Shown piece after piece: positions 8,437 to 15,746 of a stretch of DNA of 40,995 nucleotides. The position numbers and the translations under genes are program-made. This DNA is from DAISJD01 sp036821645 (lineage in GTDB: Bacteria; Pseudomonadota; Alphaproteobacteria; ATCC43930; CGMCC-115725). The notes beneath the pieces are model-generated. The model worked only from the letters and a program-made list of their open reading frames with translations, searched no databases and was not told where the DNA came from. How positions within the stretch are numbered: position 1 is the stretch's first letter; the number at the start of each line of letters is the position of its first letter. The DNA lies in the NCBI GenBank assembly GCA_036821645.1, contig DAISJD010000014.1, forward strand, positions 1 to 40,995, in the 5' to 3' direction.

Positions 8437-9163
8437 GCTGCCTGCCTCTGGTCCGTCCGCCCCGTTGATCGATCTTGCCGGGGTTCACCTGAAACTGGCG
8501 AGTGCGGCGGGATCGGTCAATATTCTGCGCGGCGTCGATCTTGCCATTGCGGCCGGCGAGACGGTGGGTTTGGTCGGGGCATCGGGGTCCGGCAAGTCCA
8601 CGTTGATGATGGTGATGGGCGGTTTGGAACGGGCGACGGCGGGCCGGGTAATGATCGACGGGGTTGATCTCAATACCCTCGACGAGGACGGGCTCGCCCG
8701 GTTTCGCAGTCGGCGCATCGGGATCGTCTTTCAGGCCTTTCATCTCATCGCCAGTATGAGTGCGCTTGAGAATGTGGCGATCCCGCTTGAGCTTGCCGGG
8801 GTCCCTCATGCCTTTGCAAAAGCGGCGGATTTGCTGGCTCTTGTCGGGTTGAAGCCGCGCTCGGATCATTATCCCGGCCAATTGTCCGGCGGCGAACAGC
8901 AGCGCGTCGCCCTGGCGCGGGCCTTTGCGGGCGAGCCTAAAATCTTGCTTGCCGACGAGCCGACGGGCAATCTCGACCGCACGACGGGCGGCAAGATCAT
9001 GGATCTGATGTTCGAGTTAAACGTGCGGATGGGGACGACCATGATCCTCATCACCCATGATCCGGTCCTGGCTGAACGGTGCGGTCGGACCGTGGAAATG
9101 GGTGACGGGGTGATCGTGCCCGCCGTGAAAAAACCGATGAGCATCGGGGGGCTTCATGCCTGA
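8435..9163 (+). CDS. ybbA: ABC transporter ATPase, YbbA/LolD-like
   Basis: A 242-residue ATPase of the LolD/MacB-type family. Walker A is GASGSGKST, the signature LSGGEQQRVALARA, and Walker B ILLADEPTGNLD, followed by the switch histidine in LITHDP. The frame is open upstream to 8132, but that part lies antisense to the esterase and has no domain. I take the ATG at 8435, where the family homology (LIDLAGVHLKL) begins a few residues later. It overlaps the next gene by eight bases, and the two form a complete ATPase plus permease pair. In E. coli this pair also lies beside tesA. Members of this group act on lipids or lipoproteins in the inner membrane, but the YbbAP substrate is not settled. 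Confidence 0.9.
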   Translation: MLPASGPSAPLIDLAGVHLKLASAAGSVNILRGVDLAIAAGETVGLVGASGSGKSTLMMVMGGLERATAGRVMIDGVDLNTLDEDGLARFRSRRIGIVFQAFHLIASMSALENVAIPLELAGVPHAFAKAADLLALVGLKPRSDHYPGQLSGGEQQRVALARAFAGEPKILLADEPTGNLDRTTGGKIMDLMFELNVRMGTTMILITHDPVLAERCGRTVEMGDGVIVPAVKKPMSIGGLHA

Positions 9164-11759
9164 GTCCCCTGTGCCTAGCCGATCGGATCGTGTGAAAAAT
9201 ACATCTTATAATAGATTTAAGCCGAATCTACTACTCCTGACATTGCGACTCGCGTGGCGGGAGCTGCGGGGTGGGTTTCGGTCGGGTTTAACCGGGTTTC
9301 GGCTGTTTTTGGCTTGCCTCATTTTGGGGGTAGCGGTGATCGCCGGGATCGGCACGATTTCCGCCTCGTTCGTGGCGGGTCTCAGCGAGAATGGCCGCAG
9401 CCTCTTAGGCGGCGATCTTGAGTTTCGTGTGACCCAACGGGCCTTGGACCCGGCAGCGGTCGTCTATCTTAAAACCAAAGGCCGTTATAGCGAAACGCGA
9501 GAGTTGCGCGGGATGGCGCGCAGCCTCTCGGGCGATGCGCGCAGCCTTATCGAAATCAAGGCGGTCGACAGCCTCTATCCGCTTTATGGGGCCGTAACGT
9601 TGGAACCGCCGCTCGATCTTGCAACCGCCTTGGCCGTGCGGGCGGGGGTGGCCGGTCTCGTCGCAGACCCCGCCATTTTCGAGCGGCTTGGTCTTGGCGT
9701 GGGTGATCATGTCCGCATCGGCGGCGGGGAATTTGAACTGCGGGCCAAATTGATCGCTGTGCCCGACGGGACGGCGGCCCCCATCGTATTCGGCCCGCGC
9801 GTCCTCATGGCGCTCGATCGTCTGGCACCGATCGGGCTCGATCAGCCGGGCACCTTGAGCAGTCGCGCCTATCGTCTCGCCCTCGACGGGACGGTTGAGG
9901 CCGAAGCCGTGATCGCCGCCGCCAATGCCGCCTTTCCGACTGCCGGGTGGCAGGTGAAGGATTTTCATGAGGCGGCCCCCGCCGTGCGCAGCGTGATCGA
10001 GCGCACCGGTCTCTTTCTGACTTTGGTCGGGCTTACCGCCCTGCTGGTCGGGGGGGTCGGTGTCGGCAATGCGGCCACTGCCTATCTGGCGGGCCGCGTG
10101 CCGGTGATTGCGACCTTGAAGTGTCTTGGGGCATCTACGCGGCTGATCTATCTGGTTTATCTGGCCGAAATGATGATCTTGTCGCTGTTGGGCATTGCGG
10201 CGGGCCTCGTCATCGGCACGGTCATTCCCTATCTTGGCTTCAGTTGGTTCGGGGCGGGCCTGCCGATCCCGGCGACCCCGTCGATTTACCCAAAGCCGCT
10301 TGTGATTGCTGGATTGTTTGGGGTCTTGACGGCCCTTGCCTTTACTTTGTTGCCGTTGGCGCGCGCCCGAAACGTGCCGCCGGGTACCCTGTTTCGGACC
10401 TTGCTCGATCCGGGGCGGCTGCGGATCGGCCTGCTTGATCTCGCGATCGTCTCGATCCCGTTTTTTCTGTTGGGCGGCCTTGCGGTCGCGACGGCGGACA
10501 ATGGTCGTCTGGCGCTGGGCTTCATCGGGGCCGTATCGGCGATCCTGGTTGGGTTTCGGCTGGCCGGGTCCTTGGTGATGGTGGCAAGCCGCCATGTGCC
10601 GCGACCGAGGCGGGCTTGGCTGCGGTTGGCTGTCGCCAATCTTAACCGTCCGGGGGCCCCAACACCCACCATTATCGTCTCCTTGGGGCTCGGCCTTACG
10701 GTTCTTGTGGTGATCGGGTTGATCGAGGCCAGCCTGCGCCGGGAAATCGCCGATCGCCTGCCCGAGCGGGCCCCTAGTTATTTCTTTATCGACATTCAGC
10801 CGGATGAGGTGGCCCCGTTCGTTGAGACCGCCGCCGCCGTGAAGGGGATCACCGATATCGTGACGGTGCCGAGCCTGCGCACCCGGATCAGTGCCTTGAA
10901 CGGCGTCGATGCCGCCAGTCTTGCGATCGGCGGCGATGTCGGCCGCCTGCTGCGTAGCGAGCGCGGACTGTCCTATGCGGCGACCCTACCGCCTGGATCC
11001 ACGGTGGTTGACGGCACCTGGTGGCCTGCCGATTATCAAGGCCCACCGCTCGTCTCGTTGGATCGGGATTTTGCCAAGGGCTTGAACCTCTCGGTCGGCG
11101 ATCGGATCACCTTCGACGTGGCCGGGCGTCTTATCGAGGCGGAAATCGCCAATCTGCGCACGATTGCCTGGGACAGTCTGACGATCAATTTCTTCAGCGT
11201 TCTCTCTCCCGGTGCCGTGGACGGGTTGCCCCAGACCCGGCTTGCAACCTTGCGCGCGGCCGATGCGGCAAGCGAGGCGGCGGTGGTTGCGGCCGTCACG
11301 GATCGGTTCGATCATATTTCCGCCATTCGGGTCCGCGATGCCTTGGCCGTGTTGCAAGGCATTTTAGGCTCGATCACGCTTGCCATCCGGGCGACGGCGG
11401 GTGTTGCCGTGATGAGCGGTTTGTTGGTTCTGGCGGGGGCGATTGCTGCCGGTCATCACCGTCGCCGGGCCGACGCCGTGGTCATGAAGGTGTTGGGGGC
11501 CACCCGTGCCGTTATCCTGCGCGGATTTTTGGTCGAATATGGGCTTTTGGGTCTGGTCACTGCCGCCATTGCCGCCCTGGCCGGGTCCTTGGCGGCCTGG
11601 ATCGTGATCACGCGGGTCATGGGCGGGGTCTTCGTCTTCGATCCGATCCTGGTCGCGGCCATCGTTTTCGGCGGGGCAGCGGTAACGGTCTTGACCGGAT
11701 TCATCGGGACATGGCGGATTTTGAGCGTGAAAGCGGCACGGTATTTGCGGCATGACTGA
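9156..11759 (+). CDS. ybbP: FtsX-like ABC permease, YbbP family
   Basis: A large inner-membrane permease of 867 residues, partner of the preceding ATPase. The first membrane segment (FRLFLACLILGVAVIAGIG) follows a polar 30-residue N-terminus. A periplasmic region (about residues 65-280) leads to the first FtsX core (about 285-410: VGLTALLVGGVGVGNAATAY). A second half has middle membrane segments, another periplasmic region and a second FtsX core near the end (GVAVMSGLLVLAGAIAAG through VLTGFIGTWRIL). This two-core layout of about 800-870 residues is typical of YbbP and differs from the four-segment LolC/E type. The family is thought to extract or move hydrophobic molecules, consistent with the neighbouring lysophospholipase, but that link is inference. 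Confidence 0.9.
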   Translation: MPESPVPSRSDRVKNTSYNRFKPNLLLLTLRLAWRELRGGFRSGLTGFRLFLACLILGVAVIAGIGTISASFVAGLSENGRSLLGGDLEFRVTQRALDPAAVVYLKTKGRYSETRELRGMARSLSGDARSLIEIKAVDSLYPLYGAVTLEPPLDLATALAVRAGVAGLVADPAIFERLGLGVGDHVRIGGGEFELRAKLIAVPDGTAAPIVFGPRVLMALDRLAPIGLDQPGTLSSRAYRLALDGTVEAEAVIAAANAAFPTAGWQVKDFHEAAPAVRSVIERTGLFLTLVGLTALLVGGVGVGNAATAYLAGRVPVIATLKCLGASTRLIYLVYLAEMMILSLLGIAAGLVIGTVIPYLGFSWFGAGLPIPATPSIYPKPLVIAGLFGVLTALAFTLLPLARARNVPPGTLFRTLLDPGRLRIGLLDLAIVSIPFFLLGGLAVATADNGRLALGFIGAVSAILVGFRLAGSLVMVASRHVPRPRRAWLRLAVANLNRPGAPTPTIIVSLGLGLTVLVVIGLIEASLRREIADRLPERAPSYFFIDIQPDEVAPFVETAAAVKGITDIVTVPSLRTRISALNGVDAASLAIGGDVGRLLRSERGLSYAATLPPGSTVVDGTWWPADYQGPPLVSLDRDFAKGLNLSVGDRITFDVAGRLIEAEIANLRTIAWDSLTINFFSVLSPGAVDGLPQTRLATLRAADAASEAAVVAAVTDRFDHISAIRVRDALAVLQGILGSITLAIRATAGVAVMSGLLVLAGAIAAGHHRRRADAVVMKVLGATRAVILRGFLVEYGLLGLVTAAIAALAGSLAAWIVITRVMGGVFVFDPILVAAIVFGGAAVTVLTGFIGTWRILSVKAARYLRHD

Positions 11760-11788
11760 GAATCAGTCGTAAATTTGCATGCTTGCCC

Positions 11789-11818
11789 TTGTATCTTAGG
11801 GCAGGCTGCCAATATACT
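11789..11818 (+). promoter_or_regulatory. Candidate sigma-70-type promoter for the BI-1 gene
   Basis: TTGTAT (11789-11794) and TATACT (11813-11818) are separated by 18 bases, about 35 bases before the start codon at 11853. An inverted repeat, TGCCCT/AGGGCA (11784-11789 and 11798-11803), overlaps the -35 element. It could be a weak terminator for ybbP or a regulator site. Confidence 0.45.
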
Positions 11819-11852
11819 AGGACAGGTTTTCTTTCATTGACGAGAGGCTGTA

Positions 11853-12578
11853 ATGCCAACCGGTTCGCAAAATCCCTGGTCCACCGGACCCGCAGTGTTC
11901 TCGACGAAGGCGCAGGGGTATGACCTCGCGCTGCGTCAATATATGCTGTCAGTCTATAATTATATGGCCGCTGGGTTGGCAACGACGGGGATCGTGGCCT
12001 TGATTGCGGCATATTCCGGCTTTTATCAAGCCATCGTCGGCACGCCGGTGATGTATCTTGTCATGTTTGCACCCCTTGGGCTCGTGATGTTGATGAGTTT
12101 TCGCATCAACCAGATGAGCATGGCGTCGGCGCAGGGGTTGTTCTGGCTCTATTCCGCCGTGAACGGTTTGTCGCTGTCGGCGATTTTTCTCGTCTATACC
12201 CATACCAGCATTGCCGAGACCTTTTTCATTACGTCCGCCACGTTTGGGGCCATGAGCCTGTGGGGATATATGACGAAATCCAGCCTTGACGGCATGGGCA
12301 GTTTCCTGATGATGGGCTTGTTCGGCATCATCATCGCCGGTCTCGTCAATCTCTTCTTACAGTCGAATGGCTTGCACTTCGTCATTTCGGTCTTGGGCGT
12401 CTTGATTTTCACGGGTCTTACGGCTTATGACACCCAGAAAATCAAAGAAGCCTTCGATTACACGGATGGTGATGCTCGGGGCAAGCTTGCGTTAATGGGT
12501 GCGCTTACCCTGTATCTCGATTTCATCAACTTGTTCTTGATGCTCTTGCGCTTCGTCGGCGACCGCCGCAACGATTGA
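11853..12578 (+). CDS. Bax inhibitor-1 / YccA-family inner membrane protein
   Basis: A 241-residue multi-pass membrane protein with seven hydrophobic segments after a short soluble N-terminus. The family hallmarks are clear: the first segment region YNYMAAGLATTGIVALIAAY, the central SATFGAMSLWGYMTK, and the ending GLTAYDTQKIKEAF followed by GALTLYLDFINLFLMLLRF. E. coli relatives YccA and YbhL belong here; YccA interacts with the FtsH protease, and some relatives act as pH-sensitive calcium leak channels. Role in this organism is unknown. A GAGAGG ribosome site lies about 7 bases before the ATG, it has its own promoter-like sequence, and a strong terminator follows, so it is probably a single-gene unit. 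Confidence 0.93.
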   Translation: MPTGSQNPWSTGPAVFSTKAQGYDLALRQYMLSVYNYMAAGLATTGIVALIAAYSGFYQAIVGTPVMYLVMFAPLGLVMLMSFRINQMSMASAQGLFWLYSAVNGLSLSAIFLVYTHTSIAETFFITSATFGAMSLWGYMTKSSLDGMGSFLMMGLFGIIIAGLVNLFLQSNGLHFVISVLGVLIFTGLTAYDTQKIKEAFDYTDGDARGKLALMGALTLYLDFINLFLMLLRFVGDRRND

Positions 12579-12598
12579 TCGCGGGTCTATCGAAACAT

Positions 12599-12630
12599 AA
12601 AGGGCCGCCCTGGTTTGGCGGCCCTTTTTT
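12599..12630 (+). terminator. Rho-independent terminator after the BI-1 gene
   Basis: The arms AGGGCCGCC (12601-12609) and GGCGGCCCT (12617-12625) form a perfect 9-bp stem with a 7-base loop. A run of six T follows, with A bases before the stem. Confidence 0.92.
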
Positions 12631-12651
12631 ATGATCGGATCCTGAACAGCA

Positions 12652-12689
12652 AAACGGGCGTTCCAGCCGTCAAGCCGGAACGCCCGTTT
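12652..12689 (-). terminator. Rho-independent terminator for the minus-strand glycan operon
   Basis: AAACGGGCGTTCC (12652-12664) and GGAACGCCCGTTT (12677-12689) are a perfect 13-bp inverted repeat with a 12-base loop. Read on the minus strand, the stem ends in a short T run (GTTTTG). It lies 22 bases beyond the stop of the last gene of the operon. It may work in both directions, back to back with the BI-1 terminator. Confidence 0.8.
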
Positions 12690-12710
12690 GTTGCATCAAG
12701 GGATGATGTC

Positions 12711-13877
12711 TTAGAGCGAGAGTTCGCTCACCATTTTGCGCAGGACGTTATCGGCATCGAAAAATTCATAGGCGACTTCGATGGCACCGACCGAGTGCTT
12801 GGCATAGTCGGCGTTGATTTCCGTCAGGGCATCGCGAATCTCGTCCAAGGTTTCAAACGGGAACAGGCCGCGGCCCGTTTCGATGAATTTGGAAAAGCCG
12901 GTTTCTTGCGTGATGACGGGGCGACCGGCCGCGAGATAGCAGACGGACCGGTCGGAGAACCAGCCGCTTTTGGGGCGCACGTAAATATCTTTCGCTACGG
13001 TGAATTCTCCGCGCGAGGTAACGATGAAATCCCGATAAGATTGCATGTCGGCGGAAACCGGGATCGGATCGGTAATGTCCCAGCCGCCCGCCCGCACCCG
13101 CGCTTCGACCTCGGCGGTGGGTGGCGACATGGCGAGACGAAACGGTTGCAAGACATCGCGCGGGAGGTCAAGGAAGCGCAGGAAATTCACATGCTTGGAC
13201 CAGCGATAGGTCTCGGCACCGACCTTGATATCCTTGCCCTTGTTTTCCCAGGTCGCGATTGAACTGAAATAGGGGCCGGCAGCGACGCACCCGGCATCCC
13301 AGAGATCGACCAGGACGGGCGGCCGGGTTTTTTTCCAATCGAACCGGGTCATCGGCACCGGGCAATCGTCATTGCCGAGATTTTCACCATAGGTGAAATG
13401 GTGGGTATGCATGCCGAGATAGTCGATGGAATCGACGTTGCCGTCGGCGACTTTGATCTGTTCGAAAACCGGATCGGTATCGATATAGACCCGAACCGGG
13501 CAGGCGAGATGTTCTTCTCTAAGGCGGGTCGCCCCACAGAGATTGAAGAGGGCGTCCGCCTCGCCGTAAAGCGCCATCAGCCGTTCTTTGGAAATGCCAT
13601 GGACGGTGTCGTTGGCCGCATCCCAATAGGCCCAGCGATCGCCGAGATCGAACCGTTCCATCATCGCCTTCACATAGGAGACGTTATAGGAACAATCTTC
13701 CACAATACTCTGTTGACGCGGATCATAGGGGTTAGCCCCCGAATCTTCGATATACCAAACATCGAAGCCGAGACGGCGCAGGCCGAGGACATAGTGCAAT
13801 GCTTGCCAGGCGATCCCGGCAAGGGGGATTTGACCGGCAAGATGAAGAACGAGAACGGTTTTCTTATTAGACGCCAC
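12711..13877 (-). CDS. Glycosyltransferase (GT-B-like), last gene of the glycan operon
   Basis: A protein of 388 residues with the look of a two-domain GT-B glycosyltransferase. It begins with a hydrophobic strand and loop (TVLVLHLAGQIPLAGIAWQ, then LGLRRLGFDVWYIEDSG). Near the C-terminus it carries YVRPKSGWFSDRSVCYLAAGRPVITQETGF, which corresponds to the nucleotide-sugar-binding region of group-1-like transferases. Donor and acceptor cannot be assigned. The frame is open to 13928, but I chose GTG at 13877. GGAG sits 7 bases before it, it lies next to the upstream stop (overlap GTGGCGTCTAA), and the extra 17 residues are unlike the family. It is co-transcribed with the exporter and followed by a terminator. 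Confidence 0.75.
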   Translation of the reverse strand: MASNKKTVLVLHLAGQIPLAGIAWQALHYVLGLRRLGFDVWYIEDSGANPYDPRQQSIVEDCSYNVSYVKAMMERFDLGDRWAYWDAANDTVHGISKERLMALYGEADALFNLCGATRLREEHLACPVRVYIDTDPVFEQIKVADGNVDSIDYLGMHTHHFTYGENLGNDDCPVPMTRFDWKKTRPPVLVDLWDAGCVAAGPYFSSIATWENKGKDIKVGAETYRWSKHVNFLRFLDLPRDVLQPFRLAMSPPTAEVEARVRAGGWDITDPIPVSADMQSYRDFIVTSRGEFTVAKDIYVRPKSGWFSDRSVCYLAAGRPVITQETGFSKFIETGRGLFPFETLDEIRDALTEINADYAKHSVGAIEVAYEFFDADNVLRKMVSELSL

Positions 13878-15738
13878 GCTGCGTCTCCTTGGCAAAAACG
13901 GCTGAATCACTCTCGACCCCCGGATCATTGGTTTCCAGAGGTTCGAACTGGGTATTGTAAAGGGTGGCGAATAGGCCGCCCTTCTGCATCAAATGCTCAA
14001 ACGAGCCTGATTCGGCAATGATACCATCTTTCAAGACCAGGATCTTATCCGCTTTGCGCACGGTCGATAAGCGATGAGCAATCACGAAGGTCGTACGCCC
14101 CCGCATCAGCCGATCGATGCCCTGCATCACCAAAGCCTCGGTTTCGGTATCGAGGGCGGAGGTCGGTTCGTCCAAAATCAAAATCGGGGCATCACGCAGC
14201 AAGGCACGGGCAATGGTCAGGCGTTGCTTTTCCCCCTCGGAAAAACTATTGCCCGATTCCCCGACGATCGTGTCGTAACCGTCGGGCAGGCTATCGATCA
14301 ACCGATCGATCCGAGCGAGGCGCGCCGCCTCTCTGATTTCTGCCTCAGTGGCATCGGGTCTGCCATAGGCGATATTGTCGCGCACGCTCAAGGGAAAGAC
14401 TAAAGGCGGTTGCAGAACCATCGAAATTTGGCTGCGCAAGGATTTGATCGACCAGTCCTTGAGATTGACCCCGTCTAAGAAGACATCCCCGTCGCTTGGG
14501 TCGAAAAACCGAGGGAGAAGGCCCAGCATGGTGGATTTTCCGGCCCCCGTTGCCCCTACAAGGGCGATGGTTTCACCCGGTTCGACGGTGAGCGAAATCG
14601 TCTGAAGCACCGGGGTTTCAGGGCGATAGCGAAAGGCAGCCCCCCGCCATTCGACGCGGCCCCGAACGCCGGATGGCGGGGCCTTGTGCGTACCTTCGAC
14701 GAGATCGGGTTCCGTGTCGAGAATTTCAAAACAGCGCACGGCCCCGACCCTGGCCCCGGCAATTTCCTTCCAGCTTTGCGTGATCCGGTTCACCGGGTCG
14801 TAGAGTTGCGCCAGATAAGCGGTGAAGACCAGCAATTGGCCGATACTGATGGCACCCGACTGAACCTCGCGGGCCCCGACATACAGCACGCCAGCCGTGC
14901 CGATCGCCACCAGAAGGCCGATCACTCCGGAATAAAAGGTTTGCCAGGCATAAAGGCGCAGGCTGGACCGCAGGGCATGGCCGCTCGCCTGCATGAAGCG
15001 GGCCAGTTCTTCTTCTTCCTTGGTGAAGGCCTGCACATGTTTGATCGAGCCCATGCCCCATTGGACGAGACTATAGACCCGGCTGTCGCGATCGCGGGAT
15101 TCGGTTGCGGCCTCGGTGATCTTGCGATTGAAAAGCCCGATCAGGACGAACAGGATCGGGACGATCGTCAAGGAAACCGCCGTCAAGAGCGGGTCGAGCG
15201 GGATGAGCACCAACAGCATGCCGCCCAATAGGATCGTCGCCGAGATAATCGGCAGCAACCCGTTCATAATCATGGTTTGAACGGCAAAACTGTCGTGACT
15301 GACCCGGAAGATGAGATCGCCCACCCGTTGACGGCTGTGATAAGCCAAGGAAAGCCGTTGCAGGTGGGCATAAAGTTTGGCCCGCAGGTCGTTCACCATG
15401 CGCTGGCCGAGGCCGATCGCCGTCCAATTATGCCAGAAAACCAACAGGCCCGACACGCCATAGATCGCAACGAGACCACATGCGGCAAGCGTGACGAGAT
15501 CGGGTAGATAGGCCTCGACCCCGCCGAGATGGAGCGGTTTTCCGCCCAGGGCGTGATCCACGATGATTTTGATCGGCCATGGTTTCAAAAGATCGAAGGC
15601 GCTGATCAGAAATACTTGGACGAGGGCAAGGCAAAAGACCCGCCCATAGGGCAGGACGTAACCGAAGATTTTGGCAGCGAGACCTTGGCGTGCCGATGGA
15701 CGGCGGTCTCGCCCGTGTCTCTGCCCATCGATCGCCAT
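13867..15738 (-). CDS. ABC exporter, fused transmembrane and ATPase domains
   Basis: A half-transporter of 623 residues that would act as a homodimer in the inner membrane. Residues about 20-320 form the six-segment type-1 exporter domain, starting IFGYVLPYGRVFCLALVQVF. The ATPase domain follows: Walker A GATGAGKST, Q-loop region QISMVLQPPLVFPLSVRDNIAYG, signature NSFSEGEKQRLTIARALL, Walker B ILILDEPTSALD and the switch histidine in VIAHRLSTV. The signature reads FSEGE rather than the common LSGGQ. The ATG at 15738 is preceded at 6 bases by GAGG, which overlaps the upstream stop; the open frame reaches 15750 only with TTG. Relatives export lipids (MsbA) or cyclic glucans (NdvA). Between two glycosyltransferases, saccharide or glycolipid export is the likeliest job, by inference. 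Confidence 0.88.
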   Translation of the reverse strand: MAIDGQRHGRDRRPSARQGLAAKIFGYVLPYGRVFCLALVQVFLISAFDLLKPWPIKIIVDHALGGKPLHLGGVEAYLPDLVTLAACGLVAIYGVSGLLVFWHNWTAIGLGQRMVNDLRAKLYAHLQRLSLAYHSRQRVGDLIFRVSHDSFAVQTMIMNGLLPIISATILLGGMLLVLIPLDPLLTAVSLTIVPILFVLIGLFNRKITEAATESRDRDSRVYSLVQWGMGSIKHVQAFTKEEEELARFMQASGHALRSSLRLYAWQTFYSGVIGLLVAIGTAGVLYVGAREVQSGAISIGQLLVFTAYLAQLYDPVNRITQSWKEIAGARVGAVRCFEILDTEPDLVEGTHKAPPSGVRGRVEWRGAAFRYRPETPVLQTISLTVEPGETIALVGATGAGKSTMLGLLPRFFDPSDGDVFLDGVNLKDWSIKSLRSQISMVLQPPLVFPLSVRDNIAYGRPDATEAEIREAARLARIDRLIDSLPDGYDTIVGESGNSFSEGEKQRLTIARALLRDAPILILDEPTSALDTETEALVMQGIDRLMRGRTTFVIAHRLSTVRKADKILVLKDGIIAESGSFEHLMQKGGLFATLYNTQFEPLETNDPGVESDSAVFAKETQRGV

Positions 15739-15746
15739 CTCGGTCC

